The notes: generated by a model not told the origin, from the sequence alone. 64,000 nt of DNA from Erythrobacter sp. (GCF_035194505.1 NZ_CP136573.1:2343001-2407000); one strand, 5' to 3'; counted from the first letter of the stretch, positions 8,794 through 17,931 are shown. Program-made: numbers and translations.

Positions 8794-9945
8794 TTATTCT
8801 CCCTGCGGCCGCGGCGGCTGTGCCTTGCTTCGGGCTTTCACCTCGGGCAGCGGCAGGTAGGGAACGACATTGCCCGACTGGACAATGGTCTTGTCGGTCT
8901 TGGACAGGATCGATTCCATGGTCTCGTAATAGAGCCGCCGCCGGGTGACTTCGGGGGCGAGCTTGTATTCCTCGTAGATGTCGTTGAACTCGGATGCGTC
9001 GCCCTGCGCGCGGGCGAGCAGCTGCTGGGCCACTGCGCGCGACCGGTTGATCGCGGCGTCGGCATCCTGCTGGGCCGAGGAGACGTCCTTGAAGGCCTCT
9101 TCGACGCGGCTCGGCGGATCGACCTTGTTGATTTCGATCCCCTGCACCGAAATGCCCGAGCGATAGGCATCGAGACGCGCCTGCATCGCGGCGCGCACAT
9201 CCTGTTCGACTTCGGCGCGGCCTTCGCCGGTCAGCACCTCGTCAAGCTTCTGGCGGGCCACGGCGGCGCGCATCGCGGCCTCGCCGATTTCCAGCAGCGC
9301 ATTGCGCGGATCGCCGAGCTGGTACTTGTAGAGCGCCAGATCGGAGATGTTCCAGCGGATCAGATAGGACAGATCGACGAGGTTCTGGTCGCCCGTCAGG
9401 ATCAGCTTTTCGGCATTGCCGTCCGGCACCTTCTCAAGCCGCACCTTGGTGACGTTTTCCTTCTCCACCATCTGCAGCGGGAAGGGCGCGGTGAAGTTGG
9501 TGCCGCTGTCGAGCGAGTGCGAATATTTGCCGCCGAGCCAGGTGACGACCGCCTGTTCGCCCGGCTGGACGAAGTGCACGCTGGTGATCGCCACCCACGC
9601 CAGCGCGACGCCGCCGATGATCACCGGAGCCCAGCTCTTGCCGCCGGGGCGTTCGGGCAGACGGAAGGTCGGCCCGCGCGAACCGCCGCCGCCGCCGCTG
9701 CGGCGCTGACCTTCGGGGCTGCGGCCCTTGAAGATGTCCTCGATGCTGGCCGAGCGCCGCTTGCCGGGTTCGCTTACGCCGGGCAGCCACGGATTGCGCG
9801 GTCCGCCGCTGTCGCCCGAACCATCGCCGCCTCCGGTGCCTTCGCCCGCACTCTCGCCCCCGCTGGAGCCAACGCCGTCATCGCCGGGCCCGTCGCTGCC
9901 GTCGCCGCTCTTGCCGGAGCCACCCCAGGGATTTTTGCCAGCCAT
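8794..9945 (-). CDS. hflK: HflK, SPFH-domain modulator of FtsH
   Basis: 383-residue partner of HflC. The N-terminus is a Gly/Ser/Asp-rich low-complexity tail with two NPW motifs (KNPWGG and RNPWLPG), then a membrane helix (WAPVIIGGVALAWVAITSV) and the SPFH domain (QPGEQAVVTWLGG onward). I chose the ATG at 9943-9945 (complement), which has AAGGGG upstream and begins MAGKNPWGG; upstream in-frame ATGs at 9993 and 10002 would add 16-19 residues and cannot be excluded. It forms an operon with hflC. Confidence 0.9.
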   Translation of the reverse strand: MAGKNPWGGSGKSGDGSDGPGDDGVGSSGGESAGEGTGGGDGSGDSGGPRNPWLPGVSEPGKRRSASIEDIFKGRSPEGQRRSGGGGGSRGPTFRLPERPGGKSWAPVIIGGVALAWVAITSVHFVQPGEQAVVTWLGGKYSHSLDSGTNFTAPFPLQMVEKENVTKVRLEKVPDGNAEKLILTGDQNLVDLSYLIRWNISDLALYKYQLGDPRNALLEIGEAAMRAAVARQKLDEVLTGEGRAEVEQDVRAAMQARLDAYRSGISVQGIEINKVDPPSRVEEAFKDVSSAQQDADAAINRSRAVAQQLLARAQGDASEFNDIYEEYKLAPEVTRRRLYYETMESILSKTDKTIVQSGNVVPYLPLPEVKARSKAQPPRPQGE

Positions 9946-10092
9946 GGCAAGGCCCCTTGCGGCCCCGCCAAGACGTTCTTTCCAACCGTCCATTCTCTGC
10001 ATCAGTCCGTTATAGGCATGGCTTGCGGGGAAAAACAGGGGTTGGCTTCGCTAATTTCATGGCTAGGGATGGCCCGCTCAAGGCGAGGACAC

Positions 10093-11097
10093 ATGACAAG
10101 CGATCCGGAACACCGCGCAGCTGAACGCGCCCGCCAGGCCGAGCTGATCCGCCGGCACCTGCCGCCCGCGCTCGATGCGCGGGTGCAATCGGCGCGGATC
10201 ATCTCCGGACGGGCGGTGATTGTGGCCGAGGCGGGCGATGTCGCCACCGAAGATCGCCCCGCGCTCGAAGCCGAATTCAAGGCCGCGCTCGAAGGGCTGG
10301 AGGGCGTCAAGGACGTGCGCGTCGCGCTCACCGGTGAACGCCGCCGCATCCGCCTGATCGCGGTCGGATCGGGCAAGGGCGGGGTCGGCAAGTCGACGGT
10401 CACCACCAATCTCGCGGTCGCGCTGGCGCGGCTGGGGCGCAAGGTGGGCGTTGTGGACGGCGACATCTACGGCCCCTCGCAGCCCAAACTGCTCGCCACC
10501 GAAGGCCAGAAGCCGATGGTCGAGGGCGAGAAGCTGGTGCCGCTCGAAAGCCCCCACGGCGTCAAGGTGCTCTCGATCGGCCACATCGTCGCGCCGGGCA
10601 AGGCGCTGGCGTGGCGCGGGCCGATGACCGGCAAGGCGCTCAGCCAGCTGATCGATGCCGCCTGGGGCGATACCGAGATCCTGCTGATCGACCTGCCGCC
10701 GGGCACGGGCGACGTCCAGCTTTCGATGCTGTCCGAACATCGCCCCGACGGCGTGGTGCTGGTCTCGACCCCGCAGGACCTCGCGCTGATCGACGCCGCG
10801 CGCGCGGGGCAATTGTTCGAACAGGGCAATGTCCCGATCATCGGCCTCGTCGAGAACATGGCGGGCTATGCATGTCCGCATTGCGGCGAGGTGAGCGATC
10901 CTTTCGGGCAGGGGGGCGTGGAACGCTTCGCCGCCGCGCTCGAACTGCCGTTTCTGGGGCGCATTCCGCTGACGCTCAATACCCGTATCAGCGGCGATGC
11001 CGGAACGCCGCCAGCTGCCGGAGACGGGCCGGACGCCCTGCCCTTCACCGCGGTGGCGATGCGGCTCGATCACTGGCTCGAAACCGGAGCGATCTAG
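10093..11097 (+). CDS. mrp: Mrp/ApbC-type iron-sulfur cluster carrier ATPase
   Basis: 334-residue P-loop protein of the Mrp/NBP35 family, which binds and transfers Fe-S clusters to apoproteins in the cytoplasm. A DUF59/MIP18-like N-terminal segment (about 1-85) precedes the deviant Walker A motif GSGKGGVGKST (92-102); LLIDLPPGTGD is the switch region; the cluster-binding CPHC is at 261-264. The ATG at 10093 follows AGGCGAGG. The next gene, a molybdenum hydroxylase subunit, begins three bases after the stop, so the two are likely one transcript. Confidence 0.93.
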   Translation: MTSDPEHRAAERARQAELIRRHLPPALDARVQSARIISGRAVIVAEAGDVATEDRPALEAEFKAALEGLEGVKDVRVALTGERRRIRLIAVGSGKGGVGKSTVTTNLAVALARLGRKVGVVDGDIYGPSQPKLLATEGQKPMVEGEKLVPLESPHGVKVLSIGHIVAPGKALAWRGPMTGKALSQLIDAAWGDTEILLIDLPPGTGDVQLSMLSEHRPDGVVLVSTPQDLALIDAARAGQLFEQGNVPIIGLVENMAGYACPHCGEVSDPFGQGGVERFAAALELPFLGRIPLTLNTRISGDAGTPPAAGDGPDALPFTAVAMRLDHWLETGAI

Positions 11098-11100
11098 GCG

Positions 11101-13374
11101 ATGGCGATCTCCCGCCGCGGATTGCTGGCCGGAGCGGCGGCGGGCGGGGGCCTGCTAGTGGCATGGTGGCTGATGCCGCGCAGCTACCGCACGCCCCTTG
11201 TGGCGGCCAAGGGCGAGCAGGTGTTCGGCGCGTGGCTCAAGATCGCCAATGACGGCGTGGTGACTGTCGCCGTGCCGCAGCTTGAGATGGGGCAGGGGAT
11301 CACCACCCTGCTGCCGCAGATCGTCGCCTATGAACTGGGGGCCGACTGGCGCCAGATCGCGGTCGAGCCTGCGCCGGTATCGGGCGCCTATGCCAATATC
11401 CCGCTCGCCAAGAAGTGGATCGCACTGTGGGACCCGAGCTTTGCCGGGCTCTCGGCCCGCACCGACACGCTGATGGCCGAGCGCTTTGCCGGAGCCCAAC
11501 GCTTCAACGCGACCGCCGATGGCATGTCGCTTGCCGCCTATGAAATGCCCTGCCGCATGGCCGCCGCCGCCGCGCGGGCGATGCTGGCGCAGGAGGCCGC
11601 ATCGCGCTGGGGCGTGACATGGGAGGAATGCGAGGTCGAGGGCGGCTTCGTCACCCACGGCAAGAACCGCGCGAGCTTTGGCGAGCTGGCCGAGGCGGCG
11701 GCGGAGTATACCCCGCCCGATCCCCCGCCGCTGCGCCCCGAGCCGCCGCGCGAAAAGCCGCTGCCTGCCGATGCCGAGGGCGAACCGGCCTTCCCGCGGC
11801 TTGACCTGCCCTCCAAGGTCGATGGCTCCTACCGCTTTGCCGGGGACGTGCGCCTGCCCGGCATGGTCTTCGCCGCGATCCGCCACGGGCCGACCGAAGG
11901 CTCGATGCTCGCCGGGTTCAATGTTGATGGCGCGGCGGGCATTCGCGGATTGAAGGGCATTGTCGAGAGCAAGCGCTGGCTCGCGGTCGCCGCCGATACG
12001 TGGTGGAGCGCGCAGGCCGCGCTCGATGCGATGAAGCCGCGCTGGACCGTCGCCAACCCGATCAGCAGCAATGAAATCGCGGCCAAGCTCGACACCCTGC
12101 TCGATGGCGGGGAGGCGCATGTGATCGCCGAGACCGGGCAGGGCGGCACCGCGCTCCAGCGGGTCGATATCGGGCGGCGCTACGAGGTCGAACCGGCCTA
12201 TGCCGCGCCGGTCGAAACCGCGAGCGCGGCGGCGCGCTATGCCGACGGGCGGCTCGATCTGTGGATCGCCACCCAGGCACCCGAGCAGACCCGCATCGCC
12301 GCCGCCCGCGCGATCGGCATTTCCACCGAAGACGTGGCGCTCTACCCCATGCCCGCCGGCGGCAGCTTCGATGCACGGCTGGAGCATGATCACGCGATCG
12401 AAATCGCGCTGATCGCGCAGGAACTGGGCGTGCCGGTGCAGCTCACCTGGCCGCGCCGCGACGAGATGATCCGCGCCCGCCCCCGCGCGCCCGCCTATCT
12501 GCTGCTCGGCGCGCAGCTCTCGCGGGTGCAGGACGGCGCGATCGAGGCCTTCCGCATGCGCATCGCCGCGCCTTCTGCCGCGCGCGAATTCGGCCACCGG
12601 CTGTTCGGCAATCTCACCCCTGCCGCCGCGATCCGCGAAACCACGGGCGAGCCTGACCCGATGGTCTGCGAAGGCGCGGTGCCGCCCTATCAGCTGCCTG
12701 CGGTGATGGTGGAGCATATCCCGGTCGATATCGGCCTGCCGGTCGGCCGGGTGCGCGGCAATGCATACGGGCCGACGATCTTCGCGATCGAAAGCTTCGT
12801 TGACGAGATTGCCGCCAAGACCAAGCGCGAGCCGCTGTCCTTCCGCATGGCGATGCTGGGCGGGGATGTGCGGCTGGCCGCCTGCCTCCAGCGCGCCGCA
12901 CAGCTCGCCGGATGGGATGGCGGGGTCGATCAGAGCGGGCAGGGCCTTGCGGTCGCGCGGCTCGGCGAGGGGGATGATGCCCCGCGCATCGCCTGTGTCG
13001 CCACCGCGCGGCAGGGCGAGGGCGGGGTGCGGGTGATCCAGCTTTCGGCGGCCGTCGATATCGGGCGCATCGTCAATCATGATATCGCCCGCCAGCAGAT
13101 CGAGGGGGGGCTCGTGTTCGGCATCGGCATCGCGCTCGGCAATCCGGTGGAACTGCGCAGCGGCGTGCCCGAGGTGCTCGATTACGAAGGGCTCGGCCTG
13201 CCGACGCTCGCCGATTGCCCCGAGATCCGCATCGAATTCATCGCCAGCAACGCCGCCCCCGCCGATCCGGGCGAGCTTGGCGCGGTGGTCGCGCCGCCCG
13301 CGATTGCCAATGCGCTGTTTTCGGCTACAGGCCTGCGGCTGCGGCGCCTGCCGCTGCTTTCGGATGGCATATGA
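11101..13374 (+). CDS. Exported molybdopterin-dependent hydroxylase large subunit (IorB-like)
   Basis: 757-residue xanthine dehydrogenase-superfamily large subunit, most like isoquinoline 1-oxidoreductase beta subunits. A twin-arginine signal (SRRGLLAGAAAGGG) directs the folded cofactor-loaded protein to the periplasm. FGAWLKIANDGVVTV and PQLEMGQGI are typical of the first IorB domain, and GELGAVVAPPAIANAL near the C-terminus carries the catalytic Glu region, so the active site looks intact. The usual small 2Fe-2S subunit (IorA) is not encoded nearby. It follows mrp by three bases. The substrate is unknown; a quinone-linked aldehyde or N-heterocycle oxidation is the family expectation. Confidence 0.85.
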   Translation: MAISRRGLLAGAAAGGGLLVAWWLMPRSYRTPLVAAKGEQVFGAWLKIANDGVVTVAVPQLEMGQGITTLLPQIVAYELGADWRQIAVEPAPVSGAYANIPLAKKWIALWDPSFAGLSARTDTLMAERFAGAQRFNATADGMSLAAYEMPCRMAAAAARAMLAQEAASRWGVTWEECEVEGGFVTHGKNRASFGELAEAAAEYTPPDPPPLRPEPPREKPLPADAEGEPAFPRLDLPSKVDGSYRFAGDVRLPGMVFAAIRHGPTEGSMLAGFNVDGAAGIRGLKGIVESKRWLAVAADTWWSAQAALDAMKPRWTVANPISSNEIAAKLDTLLDGGEAHVIAETGQGGTALQRVDIGRRYEVEPAYAAPVETASAAARYADGRLDLWIATQAPEQTRIAAARAIGISTEDVALYPMPAGGSFDARLEHDHAIEIALIAQELGVPVQLTWPRRDEMIRARPRAPAYLLLGAQLSRVQDGAIEAFRMRIAAPSAAREFGHRLFGNLTPAAAIRETTGEPDPMVCEGAVPPYQLPAVMVEHIPVDIGLPVGRVRGNAYGPTIFAIESFVDEIAAKTKREPLSFRMAMLGGDVRLAACLQRAAQLAGWDGGVDQSGQGLAVARLGEGDDAPRIACVATARQGEGGVRVIQLSAAVDIGRIVNHDIARQQIEGGLVFGIGIALGNPVELRSGVPEVLDYEGLGLPTLADCPEIRIEFIASNAAPADPGELGAVVAPPAIANALFSATGLRLRRLPLLSDGI

Positions 13375-13453
13375 CCTCGACCCACCTGCACATTTCCATC
13401 CGGGCTTTTGATCGCAGCCGGAAACGAAACGTCCGCCAACCGTTGGGCGGGCT

Positions 13454-14488
13454 ATGACCTGGCAGACCCAGCGCCTTCCGGGCGACCATCCTCCTGTAGC
13501 GAGCGGCAAGATCGGCGTCTTGCTGATCAACCTCGGCACGCCCGACGGGCCGGACCCGGATTCGGTGCGACGCTATCTGAAGCAGTTCCTCTCGGACAAG
13601 CGCGTGGTGGAGATCCCGCCGATCATCTGGCAGTTGATCCTGCGCGGCATCATCCTCAACACCCGCCCGCAGAAAAGCTCGCGCGCCTATTCCAAGATCT
13701 GGACCGAGCGCGGCTCGCCGCTTGCAGACATCACCGGGCGGCAGGCCGAGGCGATGGTCGGCAGGTTCGGCGAGAAGGTGACGGTCGATTACGCGATGCG
13801 TTACGGCAACCCCTCGATCGAGAGCCGCCTCACGGCGCTGATGGCCGACGGCTGCGACCGCATCCTGATCGCGCCGATGTATCCGCAATATTGCGCGGCC
13901 ACCACGGCTACGGTGTTCGACGAGATCGCGCGGGTGCTGGGCAAGATGCGCTGGCAGCCGGCGCTGCGCTTCGTGCCGCCCTATCACGACGATCCGGGCT
14001 TTATCGCCGCGCTGGCAGATGATCTCACCCGTCAGGTGCGCGGCCTTGCCTTTGCGCCTGAGGTGATGCTGCTGAGCTTCCACGGGATGCCGCAGCAGAC
14101 GCTCGAAAAGGGCGATCCCTATTACTGCCACTGCATGAAGACCGCGCGGCTCTTGCGCGAGGAATTGGCGACCCGGCCCGAGTTTGCGGGCGTGCGGTTC
14201 GAGACGACCTTCCAGTCGCGCTTTGGCCCGGCCAGTTGGCTCGAACCCTCAACCGATGCGACCCTGATTGCCGAGGGCGGCAAGGGGACCAAGCGGCTGG
14301 TGGTCGCCGCCCCCGGCTTTGCGGCGGACTGCGTCGAGACGCTGGAGGAACTGGCGCTCGAAGGGCGCGACGAATTCCTCGAGGCTGGGGGCACTGATTA
14401 CGCCGTGCTCGATTGCCTCAACACCTCGGATGATGGCCTTGCCATGATCGATGCGATGCTGCGGCGCGAGCTTTCCGGCTGGATTTGA
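13454..14488 (+). CDS. hemH: Ferrochelatase
   Basis: 344-residue enzyme that inserts ferrous iron into protoporphyrin IX, the last step of protoheme synthesis. IGVLLINLGTPDGPD opens the N-terminal half; YPQYCAATTATVFDE and LLSFHGMPQQTLEKGDPYYCHC carry the conserved active-site region with its metal-binding His; FQSRFGPASWLEPSTD and GFAADCVETLEEL complete the family signature. The ATG at 13454 follows a GGGCGGG region. Heme made here would feed the P450 just downstream and the heme oxygenase at 39043. Confidence 0.95.
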   Translation: MTWQTQRLPGDHPPVASGKIGVLLINLGTPDGPDPDSVRRYLKQFLSDKRVVEIPPIIWQLILRGIILNTRPQKSSRAYSKIWTERGSPLADITGRQAEAMVGRFGEKVTVDYAMRYGNPSIESRLTALMADGCDRILIAPMYPQYCAATTATVFDEIARVLGKMRWQPALRFVPPYHDDPGFIAALADDLTRQVRGLAFAPEVMLLSFHGMPQQTLEKGDPYYCHCMKTARLLREELATRPEFAGVRFETTFQSRFGPASWLEPSTDATLIAEGGKGTKRLVVAAPGFAADCVETLEELALEGRDEFLEAGGTDYAVLDCLNTSDDGLAMIDAMLRRELSGWI

Positions 14489-14554
14489 CCGCGCGGATTA
14501 TTTACACCAAGGTCAGTTGCGAATCCGAACCTTAAACGGAGCATCAGGATACCG

Positions 14555-15982
14555 ATGGCCACCCTTGCAGACGCCCCGCAGGACAACGAGACCTCTGGCG
14601 GAGCCGCCCCCGCTGGCGCGCCGCGCCACTGGAGCGAGCGGCGCATGACCGAGGCCGAACTCGCCCATATTCCGGGCGACGCGGGCTGGCCGCTGGTCGG
14701 CAACACCTTCACCATGCTGGCCAATCCCCACGCCTTTGCCGACCGCATGATCGCGGCCCACGGCAAGGTCTACAAGAACCGTGCTTTCGGCGGCTGGCAG
14801 ATCGCGCTGATCGGGGCCGAGGCGAACGAGCTGCTCTTGTTCAACAAGGACAAGATCTTCTCGAGCGAACAGGGCTGGGGCCCGGTGCTCGACCAGCTTT
14901 TCCCGCGCGGGCTGATGCTGATGGATTTCGACCATCACCGCATCGATCGCCGCGCGCTCTCGATCGCTTTCAAGCCCGAGCCGATGCGTCACTATTCCGG
15001 CGCGCTCAATCGCGGCATCGCCCGCGAGGTCGCGACCTGGACGGGGCCCAAGGAATTCTACCCCGCGATCAAGAAGCTCACCCTCGATCTCGCCGCGGAC
15101 AGCTTCATCGGCCTGCCCTGGGGGCCGGAAGCCGACAAGATCAACGAGGCCTTCGTCGACATGGTGCAGGCCTCGGTCGCGCCGGTGAGGAAGCCGCTCC
15201 CCTTCACCAAGATGAAGAAGGGTGTGGATGGCCGCGCCTTCCTCGTCGACTACTTCACCCGCGAGACCCTGCGCCGCCGCGCGGAAGGGGGCGGGCAGGA
15301 CATGTTCAGCCAGTTCGCCACCGCCACCCGCGAGGACGGAAGCCTGCTGCCGGTCGATGAGGTGGTCGATCACATGAACTTCCTGATGATGGCCGCGCAT
15401 GACACCATCACCTCCTCGGCGACCTCGCTGATCTATCATCTCGCCACCAATCCCGAATGGCAGGAAAAGGTGCGCGAGGAGATTTTCGCGGTCACCGGCG
15501 GGCCGGATGGCGACGGCAATCCGCGCCCCCTCGATTACGACGATCTGGCCAAGCTCGATCTCACCGAAATGGCGTTCAAGGAATCGCTGCGGATGATCCC
15601 GCCGGTGCCCTCGATGCCGCGCCGCGCACTGCGCGAATTCGAATATGGCGGCTACCGGATTCCGGCGGGCGCGATGGTGGGAATCAACATCTACTGGACC
15701 CACCATTCGGAGGAATATTGGGAGAACCCCTTCACCTTCGATCCGCTGCGCTTCACGCCCGACAAGGTGCGGGCGCGTCACAAATATGCATGGGTGCCGT
15801 TCGGCGGGGGCGCGCATATGTGCCTCGGCCTGCACTTTGCCTACATGCAGGTGAAGATCCTGCTCGCCCAGCTGCTCCAGCGCTACCGGATCGAGGCGCC
15901 CGCGGGCTACAATCCCGAATGGCAGGACTGGCCGATCCCGCAGCCCAAGGACGGGCTGAAAGTGACGTTTACGAAGCTCTGA
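14555..15982 (+). CDS. Cytochrome P450
   Basis: 475-residue soluble heme-thiolate monooxygenase. The I-helix oxygen-activation segment is MMAAHDTITS, the ExxR pair lies in KESLRMIPP, and the heme loop is FGGGAHMCLG with Cys423 as axial ligand (codon at 15821). No membrane anchor is visible, so it should be cytosolic and need a separate ferredoxin and reductase, neither of which is adjacent. The sequence recalls CYP enzymes acting on lipids or terpenoids, but the substrate cannot be read from sequence. It is a lone gene 66 bp after hemH. Confidence 0.9.
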   Translation: MATLADAPQDNETSGGAAPAGAPRHWSERRMTEAELAHIPGDAGWPLVGNTFTMLANPHAFADRMIAAHGKVYKNRAFGGWQIALIGAEANELLLFNKDKIFSSEQGWGPVLDQLFPRGLMLMDFDHHRIDRRALSIAFKPEPMRHYSGALNRGIAREVATWTGPKEFYPAIKKLTLDLAADSFIGLPWGPEADKINEAFVDMVQASVAPVRKPLPFTKMKKGVDGRAFLVDYFTRETLRRRAEGGGQDMFSQFATATREDGSLLPVDEVVDHMNFLMMAAHDTITSSATSLIYHLATNPEWQEKVREEIFAVTGGPDGDGNPRPLDYDDLAKLDLTEMAFKESLRMIPPVPSMPRRALREFEYGGYRIPAGAMVGINIYWTHHSEEYWENPFTFDPLRFTPDKVRARHKYAWVPFGGGAHMCLGLHFAYMQVKILLAQLLQRYRIEAPAGYNPEWQDWPIPQPKDGLKVTFTKL

Positions 15983-15993
15983 ATCCTGTCTGT

Positions 15994-16126
15994 TCCTCCC
16001 CGTCCCGAAGGGATGGGGAGGTGTCGCCGCGCAGCGGTGACGGAGGGGTAAATCCCCGCTTCGCTACCCCTCCGACCAAGGCCTGCGGCCTTGCCCACCT
16101 CCCCATTCCTTTGGAACGGGGAGGGA
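15994..16126. repeat. Structured palindromic intergenic repeat
   Basis: About 133 bp bounded by two hairpins that are near-reverse complements of each other: left arm CTCCCC-GT-CCC-GAA-GGG-AT-GGGGAG, right arm CTCCCC-AT-TCC-TTT-GGA-AC-GGGGAG. Between them lie a 9-bp stem (GGAGGGGTA with TACCCCTCC) and a 6-bp stem (AAGGCC/GGCCTT). Stem changes between the two arms are compensatory. Its position between genes and this symmetry fit a REP/BIME-like non-autonomous element. Confidence 0.8.
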
Positions 16127-16259
16127 CTTGGGCATGGCAAGTGTCGGAGGGGTCATCAGACTGCCAACTCGGGGCCAACTGGGGGTCAAATCGAGGCTAG
16201 AGGGGGTCTAAAGCCGGCACCCTCTTTCGGTAACATGATGATTTTCAACAACTAGAGCC

Positions 16260-16292
16260 AAAAACCGGCGATTTTGGCGCGGAAAAATCGCC
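16260..16292 (-). terminator. Hairpin terminator downstream of the DUF1674 gene
   Basis: Read on the minus strand, a 9-bp stem (GGCGATTTT with AAAATCGCC, 16267-16292) is followed by a run of five T, about 60 bp beyond the stop of the gene at 16353. A weaker T-run (TTTT) on the other side could also serve the plus strand. Confidence 0.65.
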
Positions 16293-16352
16293 GTTTTCCC
16301 GAAAAGCCGTCCCCGCATAGCCCGGAAGGGCTGCTGTAGGACAGGCCTCGCG

Positions 16353-16514
16353 TCAGAAATCGACCGCGATCCCGTCGCCGCGTTCCCAGTCGCCATAGCG
16401 GGTGGGGGAGAGCTTCTCGTCATTCACCACCGGTTTGGGCGCGGGCACCGGATCATTGGTCCAGTGGGCGGGCTTCTTGAAGGCCTTGGCGGCGTCGGAC
16501 TTCTCTTTGGTCAT
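16353..16514 (-). CDS. DUF1674 / SDHAF4-like succinate dehydrogenase assembly factor
   Basis: 53-residue protein starting MTKEKSDAAKAFKKPAHW and ending in the family signature SPTRYGDWERGDGIAVDF. The eukaryotic homologue SDHAF4 binds the flavinated SdhA subunit during complex II assembly; the bacterial role is presumed similar. The longer open frame upstream on this strand only shadows rsmB. The ATG (complement 16512-16514) is divergent from rsmB, 56 bp away. A terminator hairpin follows. The sdh genes are not in this window. Confidence 0.85.
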   Translation of the reverse strand: MTKEKSDAAKAFKKPAHWTNDPVPAPKPVVNDEKLSPTRYGDWERGDGIAVDF

Positions 16515-16570
16515 GCGGCTCCAAATGCCCGCGCTGGCGCTTTGTTTCAAGGAAGGATAGGAGCGCCGCG

Positions 16571-17821
16571 ATGGCATTACCTCCCGGACTTCCCGTGCGC
16601 CGCGCTGCGCTTCGTCTGCTCGATGCGGTGTTCCGCCGGGGCGAGACGCTGGAGCAGGCCGAAGGCGCAGGCCTCGCCGACATCCGCAAGGCCCCCGACC
16701 GCGCGCTCGCCAAGGCGATCGCGGGCGAGACGCTGCGCTGGCTGACCGATCTCGATGCGCTGATCGATTCCGCGACCAAGCAGGCCCTGCCCCATGATGC
16801 CAAGGCGCGCATGGTGCTGCGGCTGATGCTGGCACAGGCGCTGCGGCTGGAGACACCGCCCCACGCGGTGATCGCCACCGGCCTGCCGCTGCTCGCCGGA
16901 GGCCCGCGCAGGCTGGCGCACGGGGTGTTCTCGGCGCTGGTCAAGCAGGGCGCGGCCCTGCCCGAAGTGCCCACGCTCCCCGCCGCCGTCGCTGCCCGCT
17001 GGGGCGCGGACAAATCCGCCGAGATTGCCCCCGGCCTCGCCTTCCCGCCCGAGCTTGACCTTTCCCTGAAGGACGCGGCCGAAACCCAGACCCGCGCCGT
17101 GGCGATGGGCGGGATCAGCCTCGCGCCCGCGCATATCCGCCTGCCGCGGGGCGCTGCGGTGGAGAGCCTTGCCGATTTCAAGGCGGGCGACTGGTGGGTG
17201 CAGGATCTCGCGGCGCAGATTCCGGCGCGATTGCTGGGCGCGGGGGAGGGCCGGAGCGCACTCGACCTGTGTGCTGCGCCGGGCGGCAAGACGATGCAGC
17301 TGGCCGCCAATGGCTGGAAAGTCACCGCGCTCGATATGTCGAAGCGGCGGCTTGACCTCCTCAAGGACAACCTGAAGCGCACCGGATTAAAGGCCTCGCC
17401 GGTGCGCGCCGATGCCCTTACATGGGAGCCCAAGCACCGCTTCGACGCGATCCTGATCGACGCGCCCTGCACCGCGACCGGCACCTGCCGCCGCCACCCC
17501 GATGTGCTGCACCGCATCGGCAAGGGCCAGGTGGCCGAGATGGTGGAGCTGCAACGCGCGCTCGCCGCCAAGGCTGCCGAATGGCTGAACCCGGGCGGGG
17601 TGCTGGTCTATGCCGTGTGCTCGCTGGAGGCTGAGGAGGGCGAGGAGCAGGCCGCGTGGATCGACGCCGAGCTTGGCCTCACCCGCGAGCCGATCACGCC
17701 TGAGGAACTCCCCGCAGGTCTCACCCCCACCCCCGATGGTGCCTTGCGCACCCATCCGGGGATGCTGGCGGACGCAGGCGGGCTCGACGGGTTCTTCGTC
17801 GCGCGGTGGGTCAATAGCTAA
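16571..17821 (+). CDS. rsmB: 16S rRNA m5C967 methyltransferase, RsmB family
   Basis: 416-residue RNA (cytosine-5) methyltransferase. An N-terminal NusB-like RNA-binding domain (about 1-140, with DRALAKAIAGETLRW) is followed by the catalytic domain: SAM motif LDLCAAPGGKT, IDAPCTATGTCRRHPD (motif IV Cys) and VYAVCSLEAEEGEEQ (motif VI catalytic Cys). Both cysteines needed for the covalent mechanism are present. Length is close to the family norm. It ends at a long inverted repeat shared with the convergent msrA. Confidence 0.92.
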   Translation: MALPPGLPVRRAALRLLDAVFRRGETLEQAEGAGLADIRKAPDRALAKAIAGETLRWLTDLDALIDSATKQALPHDAKARMVLRLMLAQALRLETPPHAVIATGLPLLAGGPRRLAHGVFSALVKQGAALPEVPTLPAAVAARWGADKSAEIAPGLAFPPELDLSLKDAAETQTRAVAMGGISLAPAHIRLPRGAAVESLADFKAGDWWVQDLAAQIPARLLGAGEGRSALDLCAAPGGKTMQLAANGWKVTALDMSKRRLDLLKDNLKRTGLKASPVRADALTWEPKHRFDAILIDAPCTATGTCRRHPDVLHRIGKGQVAEMVELQRALAAKAAEWLNPGGVLVYAVCSLEAEEGEEQAAWIDAELGLTREPITPEELPAGLTPTPDGALRTHPGMLADAGGLDGFFVARWVNS

Positions 17822-17827
17822 CACCCA

Positions 17828-17915
17828 CGTCGCCCCGTGCCCGACACGGGGCCTGGCTTCTTTCTGCTCATTCCGCCGAAGAAAAGCCTAGCCCCGTGTC
17901 GGGCACGGGGCGACG
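17828..17915. repeat. Perfect 25-bp inverted repeat between convergent genes
   Basis: The arms at 17828-17852 and 17891-17915 are exact reverse complements, and pairing continues inward for about eight more bases with two mismatches. Each arm also folds on itself (CCCCGTG-CCCGA-CACGGGG). It separates the 3' ends of rsmB and msrA, so it may act as a bidirectional terminator, and it has the form of a REP-type mobile repeat pair. Confidence 0.85.
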
Positions 17916-17931
17916 ATATCTTGGGTTCCGC

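Larger units (their letters stand above)
15983..16352. other. Non-coding stretch of 370 bp with repeat and terminator
   Basis: Between the P450 gene and the minus-strand DUF1674 gene I see no credible gene. The left third is the structured repeat at 15994-16126; the right part holds a hairpin with a T-run for the minus strand (16260-16292). The segment 16140-16250 shows nothing I can name. Confidence 0.7.

Noticed and set aside
11155..13539. Minus-strand frame of about 790 codons antisense to the Mo-hydroxylase gene
   Set aside because: Same GC-bias effect; no ribosome site, no recognisable domain, and the plus-strand product is clearly a real enzyme.
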